Part shown: in pieces, positions 10,107 to 17,796 of the stretch
Layout of the letters: each line of letters starts with the position of its first letter
How positions within the stretch are numbered: the stretch's first letter is position 1
Assembly: GCA_000967895.1 (NCBI GenBank)
Contig: FO203512.1
Span: 124,001 to 188,000, forward strand
Origin: Oleispira antarctica RB-8
GTDB taxonomy: Bacteria > Pseudomonadota > Gammaproteobacteria > Pseudomonadales > Oceanobacteraceae
DNA: 64,000 bases
Direction of reading: 5' to 3'
The notes under the pieces: generated by a model
Database searches by the model: none
Told to the model about the DNA's origin: nothing
What the model saw: the letters and a program-made list of their open reading frames with translations, nothing else
Translations under genes and position numbers: made by a program

Positions 10107-10169
10107 ACTTGGTGGTGGTTCTATCAAATGGCACAGTAGTTGCTATTTAATTATTAAACTTGGTGGTGG
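10107..10169 (+). repeat. Two 12-bp direct repeats flanking the glnA promoter
   Basis: ACTTGGTGGTGG occurs at 10107-10118 and again at 10158-10169, 51 bp apart. The copies bracket the -24/-12 promoter, and the second one begins just after the predicted transcription start. A perfect GTGG-A-CCAC palindrome follows at about 10178-10187, in the leader. Role unknown. Confidence 0.6.
10129..10144 (+). promoter_or_regulatory. Sigma-54 (-24/-12) promoter of glnA
   Basis: TGGCAC-N5-TTGCT: the GG (10130-10131) and GC (10142-10143) dinucleotides are separated by exactly 10 bp, as sigma-54 holoenzyme requires. The predicted start point is near 10154, about 68 bp before the glnA ATG. It agrees with the NtrC-like site upstream. 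Confidence 0.85.
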
Positions 10170-10221
10170 CCCCAATTGTGTGGACCACTGATTAGATTAA
10201 AAACACATCTGGAGACTAAAG

Positions 10222-11628
10222 ATGTCTGTAAATACTTTGAACTTGATCAAAGAGAACGACGTTAAGTGGGTTGACTTACGTTTCACTGATACTAAAGGTA
10301 AAGAGCATCACGTTTCTATTCCTTCTAGCTATGTTGACGAAGAATTTTTTGAAGTAGGTCAGATGTTTGATGGCTCTTCTATTGCTGGCTGGAAAGGCAT
10401 TAACGAGTCAGACATGATTCTTCTTCCAGATGATACGACTTCTTTCCTTGACCCGTTCACTGAAGATTCTACTTTGATCTTGCGTTGCGACATCATCGAA
10501 CCTTCTACTATGCAAGGTTACGAGCGTGATCCACGTTCTGTTGCTAAGCGTGCTGAAGCATTCTTGCAAACGACTGGCCTAGGCGATACAGCTTTCTTCG
10601 GTCCTGAACCTGAGTTCTTCATCTTTGATGATGTTCGTTGGGGCGCAGACATGTCTGGCAACTTCTACAAGATCAACTCTGAAGAAGCTGCTTGGAACTC
10701 TGGCGCTGAAATTCCAGGCGGAAACATGGGCCACCGCCCAACCGTTAAAGGCGGTTATTTCCCAGTTCCACCAGTAGACAGCTCTCATGATATGCGTGCT
10801 GCTATGTGTAATACGATGATGGCTATCGGTCTTGATGTTGAAGTACATCACCACGAAGTGGCAACGGCTAACCAAAACGAAATCGGTGTTAAGTTCAATA
10901 CATTGGTTAAGAAAGCTGATGAAGTTCAAATGCTTAAGTACGTTATTCATAACGTTGCTGCTGCCTATGGCAAAACAGCTACTTTCATGCCTAAGCCAAT
11001 CATTGGTGATAACGGTTCTGGTATGCACGTTCACCAGTCTTTCTGGAAAGATGGCGAAAACCAATTTGCTGGCGATAGCTATGCAGGATTGAGCGAAATG
11101 GCTCTTTTCTACATCGGCGGTATCATCAAGCACGCTAAAGCGTTGAATGCGTTCACTAACCCATCAACGAACTCTTACAAGCGTCTTATCCCAGGTTTTG
11201 AAGCTCCAGTAATGCTTGCGTACTCTGCACGTAACCGTTCTGCTTCTATCCGTATTCCTTATGTTGCGTCTCCTAAAGGCAAGCGTATTGAAGCTCGTTT
11301 CCCTGATCCAATGGCTAACCCATACCTAGCATTCTCTGCTATGTTGATGGCCGGTATCGACGGTATTAAAAACAAGATTCACCCTGGCGATGCTGCTGAT
11401 AAAGATTTGTATGACTTGCCAGCTGAAGAAGCTGCTGCAATTCCACAAGTTGCTGGAAGCTTACGTGAAGCGATCGATTGCCTGAAAGCAGACAGCGATT
11501 TCTTGACTCAAGGTGGTGTTTTCACTGAAGACATGATCGGCGCTTACATCGATCTAGCGATGGAAGACGTTTACCGTGTTGAACAAACTACTCACCCAGT
11601 AGAATTCGACATGTACTACTCTCTATAA
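10222..11628 (+). CDS. glnA: Glutamine synthetase, type I
   Basis: ATP-dependent synthesis of glutamine from glutamate and ammonia; cytosolic dodecamer and the central enzyme of ammonium assimilation. At 468 residues it has the GSI length. Seen: the N-terminal DLRFTDTKG, the GSI signature [10 protein letters not shown], metal-ligand segment [14 protein letters not shown] with the catalytic His, and NRSASIRIP. Tyr397 in KDLYDLP is the adenylylation site of GSI-beta enzymes, which fits the presence of glnE at 47.2-50.3 kb. GGAG precedes the ATG. It is transcribed from a sigma-54/NtrC-type promoter and stops at a strong terminator, so it is monocistronic; no ntrBC follows. Confidence 0.98.
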   Translation: MSVNTLNLIKENDVKWVDLRFTDTKGKEHHVSIPSSYVDEEFFEVGQMFDGSSIAGWKGINESDMILLPDDTTSFLDPFTEDSTLILRCDIIEPSTMQGYERDPRSVAKRAEAFLQTTGLGDTAFFGPEPEFFIFDDVRWGADMSGNFYKINSEEAAWNSGAEIPGGNMGHRPTVKGGYFPVPPVDSSHDMRAAMCNTMMAIGLDVEVHHHEVATANQNEIGVKFNTLVKKADEVQMLKYVIHNVAAAYGKTATFMPKPIIGDNGSGMHVHQSFWKDGENQFAGDSYAGLSEMALFYIGGIIKHAKALNAFTNPSTNSYKRLIPGFEAPVMLAYSARNRSASIRIPYVASPKGKRIEARFPDPMANPYLAFSAMLMAGIDGIKNKIHPGDAADKDLYDLPAEEAAAIPQVAGSLREAIDCLKADSDFLTQGGVFTEDMIGAYIDLAMEDVYRVEQTTHPVEFDMYYSL

Positions 11629-11660
11629 GTTTTTGGCTTCACCGCCGAGCTTAAAGAGCG

Positions 11661-11699
11661 AAAAGCCGTTACTTAGCGATAAGTAACGGCTTTTTTTTT
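11661..11699 (+). terminator. Terminator after glnA
   Basis: A perfect 15-bp stem (AAAAGCCGTTACTTA with its complement) around a GCGA loop is followed by a run of T. It lies 32 bp after the glnA stop. Confidence 0.92.
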
Positions 11700-11827
11700 C
11701 TTAAAATTCGTGATGGTTTGATCTTTATACGCAAAATTAGATCAAAGTCAGTCAGCTTCCGCTGTAATATGTGGTTAGACTTGTTACTCTTACGCTAGAT
11801 GTATATTTGACTTAAGAGATGTAGCCT

Positions 11828-12805
11828 TTGAAAGCAATTAATTGGGATTCAGGTGAGTTGCAACGTGCGTTAAAATCGCTGAATTGGCAGAATCTACCTG
11901 AGATATCGCCTGCTCAGAAGCGCTATGTCCATTATTATAAAATTGATTTTTCTGATCGCCACGATGGCCTTAAGCATAATATTGGTAGTTTCACTGCTGC
12001 GGGCTATCAGATTGCTGCGCAAATATTTTCTCAGGACAACGCCAAAGGCACTGCGATATTGATGCATGGGTATTACGATCATGTAGGTATCTATGGCAGT
12101 CTAATTGAGTTTTGCTTACAGCAAGGTTGGAATGTTTTTGCTTTTGATCTACCGGGTCATGGCTTGTCTACGGGTGATCGTGCGGCAATAACCGACTTTT
12201 CTGAATACGACCAAGTTTTTACTGCTGCGATGGAGCAGGCGTACTCTCTGCAAAAGTATACCGAGAGTGAATCGCAGCCGTTGCATGTTTTTGGTCAGAG
12301 TACGGGCGGAGCAATTATTATTAATTATTTACTCACGCGCAAAATCCAGCAGCAGAACTCTCCCTTTGCGAGTATTAATCTATTGGCGCCATTAGTGCGC
12401 CCATGCAATTGGGCCAGTGCCAAAATACTGCACACTTTTCTCAGCCCTTTCCTGAAGCAAATTAAACGAACCTTTGCCATAAACTCAAATGATGTCGAGT
12501 TTTTGCGTTTTATTGCTGAAAAAGATCCTTTACAGCCTCTAGCATTGTCTGTGCGCTGGGTTAGCGCGTTAAAAAAATGGGTGCGGATGATAGAGGAGTG
12601 CGAAGCGTCTGATCTTGAAATTAATATCGTTCAAGGTGATCAAGACGGCACCGTTGATTGGCGTCATAATATGCCGTTGTTATTAGAGAAATTCCCTCAG
12701 CGTAAGCTCTTGATGGTTGAAGGTGGCCGCCATCATATTGTGAACGAAGACGTGCCTAAGCGTCAGCAAATCTATCAGTGGTTACAACAGGTCATAACAC
12801 GTTAA
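11828..12805 (+). CDS. Alpha/beta hydrolase, monoacylglycerol-lipase type
   Basis: A 325-residue serine hydrolase. Seen: oxyanion-hole region LMHGYYDH (79-86), PGHGLSTGDR (109-118), nucleophile Ser158 in GQSTGG, an acid candidate in QGDQDGTVDW (about 265-274), and a catalytic His in GGRHHIVNE near 302. This is the Hydrolase_4 / serine-aminopeptidase-S33-like arrangement found in lysophospholipases and monoglyceride lipases (PldB type). No signal peptide, so probably cytosolic or membrane-peripheral. The start is TTG at 11828, with AGAGATG just upstream; the only nearby ATG is out of frame and stops at once. It is an isolated gene after the glnA terminator. Substrate unknown. Confidence 0.82.
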   Translation: MKAINWDSGELQRALKSLNWQNLPEISPAQKRYVHYYKIDFSDRHDGLKHNIGSFTAAGYQIAAQIFSQDNAKGTAILMHGYYDHVGIYGSLIEFCLQQGWNVFAFDLPGHGLSTGDRAAITDFSEYDQVFTAAMEQAYSLQKYTESESQPLHVFGQSTGGAIIINYLLTRKIQQQNSPFASINLLAPLVRPCNWASAKILHTFLSPFLKQIKRTFAINSNDVEFLRFIAEKDPLQPLALSVRWVSALKKWVRMIEECEASDLEINIVQGDQDGTVDWRHNMPLLLEKFPQRKLLMVEGGRHHIVNEDVPKRQQIYQWLQQVITR

Positions 12806-12891
12806 TATTGTATTGTTAAACAACTAAACCTTAATAGTCTCAAGGCTTCTTGAAGCTCGAATTTAAAAAATAGGGATATTAAAGACGCCGC

Positions 12892-14634
12892 ATGAAATAT
12901 ATCAATGTTACGTTCTTAGCTTTTGTCTGCGTTTTGGTTGTACAGCTCTCTGGGTGTGCAACTTATGGTAGCGGGGTGGACAAAGCGCTGCAGTCTGCAC
13001 AAAAAGGGCAGTACTTAGACGCTGAGAAAAGTATGGCGACGGCATTAACGCCGACGGGTGTAGATCGACTGCTGTACCATATGGAACTAGCGGTATTAAA
13101 ACATCTGCAGGGCCAATACTTAGAAAGTAATCAGTTTTTAGAAATTGCAGAAAAAATTGCTGAAGATCTAGAAGTCATCAGTGCCAGTAATGCAATTGCG
13201 GCTTTCATGACCAATCCTCGTAATGGCGATTATTCTGGCGCTGATTTTGAAAAAGTATTTATTAATTATTATAAAACGTTAAATTACATGGCGTTGAGCA
13301 ATGCGGCGGTAACTAAGAATGATCGACTGGATGCTATCGAAAATGCGCGTATCGAATCTCGACGCTTGGGCATACGTCTAAATGCCTTAAATTCAGACAA
13401 GGGTACTTATGCGGAGAAGAAGGATGAAGACGATCAGATATTCTCACAAATATTGGATGTGTTCAGTCGACTGCAGGGCAATCTTATTGATGAAGGAGAA
13501 TTAGAATATCGCGATGATGCAATGGCTCATTATTTAACCGGCATCACTTATGAAACCAATGCAGAATACGATAACGCTCGTATTAGTTATCAAAAAGCCG
13601 CGACAGCATACGAACAAGGGTATGCTAAACAGTTTGAACTCGGGTCAGGTATGACGTCTCAAGCATGGTTTGATACTGTGCGAATGATGCGTAAAGCGGG
13701 TGGCTATAATAGTGAATGGCCTCGATTGGCGAAGAAAAAACTCTCCTCAATGGAGCGTAAACAATTAGCGGAATACGATGATAAAGCTCAGTTAGTCGTT
13801 ATTGAACACGTCGGCATCGTGCCTCAGCGTAAAGAAATGAATGTACAATTGACTGCTGATGCGGCGAACAGATCATTAATTCTACGCCCTTATTACAGTT
13901 CAGTGAAAAGTCACAGAGAGAAGTTGGCGTGGTTTTATTTGGTGTATGCCGATAAAAGTCTAGCGAATCTAATGGTTCATTATCGAAATAATGATTTTAT
14001 GAATTTTATTCTGAATGATTTTCAGAAAACGATTTATTTCGCAGGGGCTTGGGATGTGGTTTCTGAACTCGGATTTATTGAGGCGATTGGAACAGGGTTA
14101 AGAATAACCGTGCCTTATTATTCTCCTCTTGAAAACAAACCGGGTGCGTCATTTACTAAGGTTGCGGGTCAGAAATACAGCATGAAACCTGCGGCTAATC
14201 CTGCAGCAATGGGACTTAATGAGCAGCTGTTAAATGCCAATGGTGATATTCAGTTAGCATTAGCTCGGGGTGTTTTTAAAGCACTAACAACACAAAAAGC
14301 AGCGGAACTAGCAGGGGGCCAATTGGGTGGATTTTTAGCGGCGGTTGGTAAGGTTGCGAGTCAACTATCGGATGCAGCGGAAACCAGAAATTGGCTGATG
14401 CTGCCTTATGAGGTGCGCATTACTCGTATTCCATTAGACGCGGGTAGTTATGATATCGAGATTAACTCTGAAGTACTGAAAGGAAAGCCTTTAATTACTC
14501 AGACCCAGCAGGTCGTACTGCAAGAAGATGAGCTACAGATCGTGCAAGTAAGGTCGATGCCTTACCTCAATCACGCGGCCTTAAGCCCACAGGAAAATAA
14601 AGCGCAAAAGACGGTTGCTTTAATCGAGCAATAA
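12892..14634 (+). CDS. COG3014-type outer-membrane lipoprotein, first of a lipoprotein trio
   Basis: A 580-residue lipoprotein with a signal peptide and the lipobox LSGC (Cys22). The N-terminal half has TPR-like helical repeats (GQYLDAEKSMATAL, GQYLESNQFLEIAEKIAED, later AEYDNARISYQKAATAYEQG). The C-terminal part is beta-rich, with a hydrophobic Gly/Ala segment near 475-490 (AAELAGGQLGGFLAAVGKVA). I recall this as the COG3014 family, uncharacterised and typically next to LpoB- and LPP20-like lipoproteins, as here: lpoB starts 51 bp on. The trio probably forms an envelope complex; that is inference. A good signal and length leave little doubt that it is a real gene. Confidence 0.8.
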   Translation: MKYINVTFLAFVCVLVVQLSGCATYGSGVDKALQSAQKGQYLDAEKSMATALTPTGVDRLLYHMELAVLKHLQGQYLESNQFLEIAEKIAEDLEVISASNAIAAFMTNPRNGDYSGADFEKVFINYYKTLNYMALSNAAVTKNDRLDAIENARIESRRLGIRLNALNSDKGTYAEKKDEDDQIFSQILDVFSRLQGNLIDEGELEYRDDAMAHYLTGITYETNAEYDNARISYQKAATAYEQGYAKQFELGSGMTSQAWFDTVRMMRKAGGYNSEWPRLAKKKLSSMERKQLAEYDDKAQLVVIEHVGIVPQRKEMNVQLTADAANRSLILRPYYSSVKSHREKLAWFYLVYADKSLANLMVHYRNNDFMNFILNDFQKTIYFAGAWDVVSELGFIEAIGTGLRITVPYYSPLENKPGASFTKVAGQKYSMKPAANPAAMGLNEQLLNANGDIQLALARGVFKALTTQKAAELAGGQLGGFLAAVGKVASQLSDAAETRNWLMLPYEVRITRIPLDAGSYDIEINSEVLKGKPLITQTQQVVLQEDELQIVQVRSMPYLNHAALSPQENKAQKTVALIEQ

Positions 14635-14685
14635 TTTAACGTAACTGTATTCAGTAATTAACTAGAATTTTAAAGGAAGACCTCC

Positions 14686-15282
14686 ATGATTAAACACATG
14701 AAATTGTTATTAATAGCGGCCGTGGCAGTTTCTGTCGTGGGTTGTGCCGGAACACGCGTTAGCCGTGTTGATAGCGATAAAGAGATAGCATTATCGGATC
14801 GCTGGAATGATAAAGACTCGCAGCTTGTTGCAGAAGAAATGATTGCCGATATGTTGTCGTTCCCTTGGGCGCGCGATTTTGAATTAAAAAACAGTAATCG
14901 TCCTACTATTATAATTCAACGTATTGCTAACAAATCTCATGAGCATATTGCGATTGAAACGTTTGTGAATGATATTAAGCGTTCAATTATTCGTTCAGGT
15001 CGTGCTGATTTTGTCGCGGGTGGAGAAGAACGTAAAGCCATTCGTACTGAGCGCCAAGACCAAGAATTGAATGCAACCAAAGCTAAAGAGCAAGGCCAAG
15101 AACAAGCGGCAGACTTTGCTATTTCTGGAAGCTTGAACTCTATCGTTGATCAAGTGGGTGGTGATCGTGTAACTTTTTATCAGGTAGATATGAAGTTAAT
15201 TGATATGGCGAATAACCGTGAAGTTTGGAATGGTCAAAAGAAAATTAAGAAACTACAAGAAAAAGGCGGCTTCGGTTTCTAA
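14686..15282 (+). CDS. lpoB: LpoB-like penicillin-binding-protein activator
   Basis: A 198-residue lipoprotein with lipobox VVGC (Cys20). Downstream are PTIIIQRIANKSHEHI, the FVNDIKRSIIRSGRADFV segment and DFAISGSLNSIVDQ..TFYQVDMKLIDMANNREVW, which follow the LpoB/YcfM fold (a TolB-N-like domain). In E. coli LpoB is an outer-membrane lipoprotein that reaches through peptidoglycan to stimulate PBP1b. The proline-rich linker of E. coli LpoB is missing here; the segment after Cys20 is short and polar. AGGAAGACC precedes the ATG. The stop codon directly abuts the ATG of the next lipoprotein, so the two are translationally coupled. Activation of a PBP is inferred from family only. Confidence 0.8.
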   Translation: MIKHMKLLLIAAVAVSVVGCAGTRVSRVDSDKEIALSDRWNDKDSQLVAEEMIADMLSFPWARDFELKNSNRPTIIIQRIANKSHEHIAIETFVNDIKRSIIRSGRADFVAGGEERKAIRTERQDQELNATKAKEQGQEQAADFAISGSLNSIVDQVGGDRVTFYQVDMKLIDMANNREVWNGQKKIKKLQEKGGFGF

Positions 15283-16332
15283 ATGAAAACCTCACTTAAG
15301 CTCTTAGGTAGTATTTTTATCATTAGTAGCTTAGCGGCTTGCGTCGCTAATGCGCCTAAGCAAAGTTCTGATTCAAGGCGTGCAGACAATCAAGCCAGCC
15401 TTGATACACCTGATTGGGTTAATAATCCTCCTCAGCGTACGGGTTTTGCTTATGGTATTGGCTCTGGTGATCTTTGGGATGATAAAGCCGATGCTGCAAA
15501 ACGTGCCGGTGATGCCGCGCGCGTTAACTTGGTGAGTCAATTACGCGTAACCGTTACGGGTGATTTTTCCAGTAGAGTCCAAGAGCGCAAGACAACAGGT
15601 AAGCAAACAGAACTTGTTCGAACGGTGCAAAATACTATTAGAAGTAAAGTCCCCACGGTTGAGCTTGATGAAGTAAAAGTGACAGAAACGTTTTTCGAAA
15701 ATAAATTTGCCTACGCACTCGCAGAACTTGATCGCGTTAAGGCGGCCAGTCGATTGCGTGCTCAGATCGTAGATTTAGAAGAACAGGTGGTGATGGTTAA
15801 TGCTAAGCCACGCTCAGGTACGACACTGCAAAAGTTACGAGTCGTATTGCCAGCATTAACACTGTTTGCTCAGCGTGATCGTTTAGCGGATCAGTTAGCT
15901 TTAGTTGGAACTCAGCGTCAGAAGCCGGCTTTAAACGATGAATTACAACGAATAGAAAGCGATATTTATACCTTGTTTAATCAACTACAGGTCCGCATCA
16001 GTATGACTGACGCAGGTGCGCAAGAGATTGCTGCTGGGGTCATTGAAGCTTTGACAGAGCAAGGCGTGCGTATTAATGACAGAGGTATTTATGATCTTAT
16101 GATTCAAGTGTCTGCAACGTTGCGACCGGTAGAAAAGAATGGCACACACTTTGTTTTTGCCGATAGCCGAGTAACGATTAAAGACGCGAACGATCGTATT
16201 TTGAGTACATTCAGCAAACAAGCGAAAGGCGCATCAGGCTACGCGAGCCTTGCCAAAGTAAAAGCAGAGAAAAGTGTCGCGCGTTTGCTGGCTAATGAAT
16301 TGGCCACCGCTTTGGTTGATCGAATTGATTGA
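15283..16332 (+). CDS. LPP20-family lipoprotein
   Basis: A 349-residue lipoprotein, signal peptide ending SLAAC (Cys20). Residues about 40-130 carry the LPP20 pattern: DTPDWVNNPPQ, then GFAYGIGSG.., DDKADAAKRAGDAARVNLVSQL and a TVTG beta segment. The rest is mixed alpha/beta with a helical stretch around 160-230. LPP20-domain lipoproteins include Helicobacter Lpp20 and flagellar FlgP; their biochemical role is open. The start codon follows the lpoB stop without a gap. Together with the COG3014 protein and LpoB it forms a co-transcribed trio ending at a terminator. Confidence 0.8.
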   Translation: MKTSLKLLGSIFIISSLAACVANAPKQSSDSRRADNQASLDTPDWVNNPPQRTGFAYGIGSGDLWDDKADAAKRAGDAARVNLVSQLRVTVTGDFSSRVQERKTTGKQTELVRTVQNTIRSKVPTVELDEVKVTETFFENKFAYALAELDRVKAASRLRAQIVDLEEQVVMVNAKPRSGTTLQKLRVVLPALTLFAQRDRLADQLALVGTQRQKPALNDELQRIESDIYTLFNQLQVRISMTDAGAQEIAAGVIEALTEQGVRINDRGIYDLMIQVSATLRPVEKNGTHFVFADSRVTIKDANDRILSTFSKQAKGASGYASLAKVKAEKSVARLLANELATALVDRID

Positions 16333-16358
16333 TTCGTTTAGGTACTTTAATTACTGAC

Positions 16359-16387
16359 AACGCCACCTATTGGTTGGCGTTTTTTTT
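16359..16387 (+). terminator. Terminator after the lipoprotein operon
   Basis: AACGCCA pairs with TGGCGTT, extended by a CC/GG step, followed directly by eight T. It lies 27 bp after the LPP20-family gene. Confidence 0.85.
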
Positions 16388-16697
16388 GTTTAGAAATTGA
16401 CATGAATGTATCAACAATAAGCGAAGACGAACTGAATTTGTGAACTCATCTTTGAATTGGTGCTTGAAAAGAATGAGGGAATAACGATAATAGTGATTAA
16501 GCATTAGAGCATGCGTTAATAGGCATTGGTTTAATATTTAATCGGCATTCAAATAGCATTTAAAATCAAAGCTTGATTCATGCCTTGTTATATCTCTACA
16601 TGTTAGAGGTAAAGATTAAAATTTGAATGTAAAAAATAATAATAAAATTAGGCCGCATAAGCCTAAGCGACTGACAAATTGTCTTATTGGGGAAAAA
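16388..16697. other. 310-bp AT-rich spacer, no gene seen
   Basis: No convincing reading frame, RNA motif or repeat is visible. The end of it must hold the promoter and RBS (GGGGAAAAA at about 16689-16697) of the small gene at 16698. Confidence 0.5.
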
Positions 16698-16826
16698 ATG
16701 AATAGCAAACCTGATACCTTGGTATTATTGGCCTGCTTGGTTGCTCTTGGAGCTTTGTTAACGGGATTTATGACGCCAGATGTGGCTCAAACAGGGATGA
16801 TTGTAAGTGAAAATTTGATTCGTTAG
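16698..16826 (+). CDS. Small membrane protein, 42 residues
   Basis: The ATG at 16698 follows a purine-rich RBS (GGGGAAAAA). The product is a short polar head (MNSKPDT), one strongly hydrophobic helix LVLLACLVALGALLTGF and a polar tail, so a single-span inner-membrane peptide. An in-frame ATT/TTG-type extension upstream to 16623 would add basic residues, but it lacks an RBS and is less likely. It lies tail to tail with fthC, 38 bp apart. I do not recognise a family. Translation is likely given the RBS and the helix; function unknown. Confidence 0.55.
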   Translation: MNSKPDTLVLLACLVALGALLTGFMTPDVAQTGMIVSENLIR

Positions 16827-16864
16827 CCATTATTCATTAGCTAGGTATAAACAAGCATTAGTGT

Positions 16865-17398
16865 TTAAACACTAATAATTTCTTCGAGTTGTATATCCCA
16901 GCTTTCCACTGGCAAGCTTTTAACCTGCTGACAACGATGCGCCAAGCCAAATAATTTAGGTTTGACGCTTGCTTGGCGGCAAAATTCAAAACTACGATCG
17001 TAGAAACCACCTCCCATACCCAAGCGATTTCCACAAGCGTCAAAGGCTACTAGTGGTAAGCCAACGGCATTCAAAAATTTAGGATTAATGCGTTTATTAA
17101 ATCTAGGGTCTGGCTCTGCTATACCAAAACGATTATTGCGCATACGGCAGTTAGGCTGATATTGCACAAACCATAAGAAACCTTTTCGTATTGGATCTAA
17201 AACGGGTAAGTAGACTTGCTGCCCTCTTTTCCAGGCTTGCTTGATTGCGAGATGAGTACTCACTTCACCATCATTCGCTAAGTATAGTGCAATGCGTTTA
17301 GAATATTTTAGGCTCAAATTTAGGCTAAATTTTTTCTTTAGCGATAATGCCGCTTGCTGCTGTTCGGCAGGCGTTAAACTTCGTCTAGTTGCACGCAT
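16865..17398 (-). CDS. fthC: 5-formyltetrahydrofolate cyclo-ligase
   Basis: ATP-dependent conversion of 5-formyl-THF to 5,10-methenyl-THF, salvaging an inhibitory folate. At 177 residues it is close to E. coli YgfA/FthC (182). Seen: the basic N-terminal RATRRSLTP (aligned to RQRRRALTP in YgfA), the ATP/substrate segment KRGQQVYLPVL, PLVAFDACGNRLGMGGGFYDR, which carries the family's Gly-rich phosphate loop, and the ending PVESWDIQL. It is encoded immediately downstream of the 6S RNA on the same strand, exactly as in E. coli (ssrS-fthC), and is probably expressed from the same transcript. Confidence 0.93.
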   Translation of the reverse strand: MRATRRSLTPAEQQQAALSLKKKFSLNLSLKYSKRIALYLANDGEVSTHLAIKQAWKRGQQVYLPVLDPIRKGFLWFVQYQPNCRMRNNRFGIAEPDPRFNKRINPKFLNAVGLPLVAFDACGNRLGMGGGFYDRSFEFCRQASVKPKLFGLAHRCQQVKSLPVESWDIQLEEIISV

Positions 17399-17460
17399 TT
17401 TTGTACGCAGCTGACGCTTTTGTTGCAGTGTAGGTAAGGGACTTGCAGAAGAAATAAGTT

Positions 17461-17641
17461 GGAGCTCCCCATTGTGCCGCTGTCAAGAATAAAGGCCTTG
17501 AACCCAAGGTTCAAGGGTGGTGGGCTAGGTACTATATTAGGTTTTCCGACAAGCGGACATACGCACAATAATACGATAACCCTCCGGGGATATAAGCATC
17601 GGCTCGAGGTCTTTATAGACTGGCCAACACCCCAGGGAGCG
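17461..17641 (-). ncRNA. ssrS: 6S RNA
   Basis: Regulatory RNA that mimics an open promoter and sequesters sigma-70 RNA polymerase in stationary phase. On the minus strand the ends pair (GCTCCC at the 5' end with GGGGAGC at the 3' end). The internal hairpin CCTTGAACCTTGGGTTCAAGG is nearly identical to the one in E. coli 6S RNA, and TTGGCCAGTC and CCGATGCTTATA near the 5' end match its 5' half. Length about 181 nt against 184 in E. coli. A TATACT -10 element is correctly placed, and fthC follows, the classical ssrS-fthC arrangement. Ends are approximate. Confidence 0.93.
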
Positions 17642-17646
17642 ATTTC

Positions 17647-17652
17647 AGTATA
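17647..17652 (-). promoter_or_regulatory. -10 element of the 6S RNA promoter
   Basis: TATACT on the minus strand, six to seven bases before the predicted 6S RNA 5' end. No good -35 hexamer is seen at 16-18 bp spacing. Confidence 0.6.
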
Positions 17653-17736
17653 GCAATTTCTATTACGAAAGGTTGCTATAATTTGAACTTTTGCATGAAT
17701 TTTTGCGTACAGCTCAGATTGTTAATTTCGTAAGTT

Positions 17737-17769
17737 GTTAAGTAAGCTAAGATACTCGGCTTACTTAAC
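17737..17769. repeat. 11-bp perfect inverted repeat upstream of 6S RNA
   Basis: GTTAAGTAAGC (17737-17747) and GCTTACTTAAC (17759-17769) are exact complements around an 11-base loop. It lies between the end of the accessory lipoprotein gene and the 6S promoter. No T run follows on either strand, so it is not a standard terminator; it could be an mRNA 3' hairpin or a protein-binding site. Confidence 0.6.
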
Positions 17770-17796
17770 CCGTAAGCTTGACAACACTTCATCCAA

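Noticed and set aside
10579-11133. 184-codon minus-strand frame inside glnA
   Set aside because: Antisense to a highly conserved gene; its codon pattern is the mirror of GlnA and there is no RBS.
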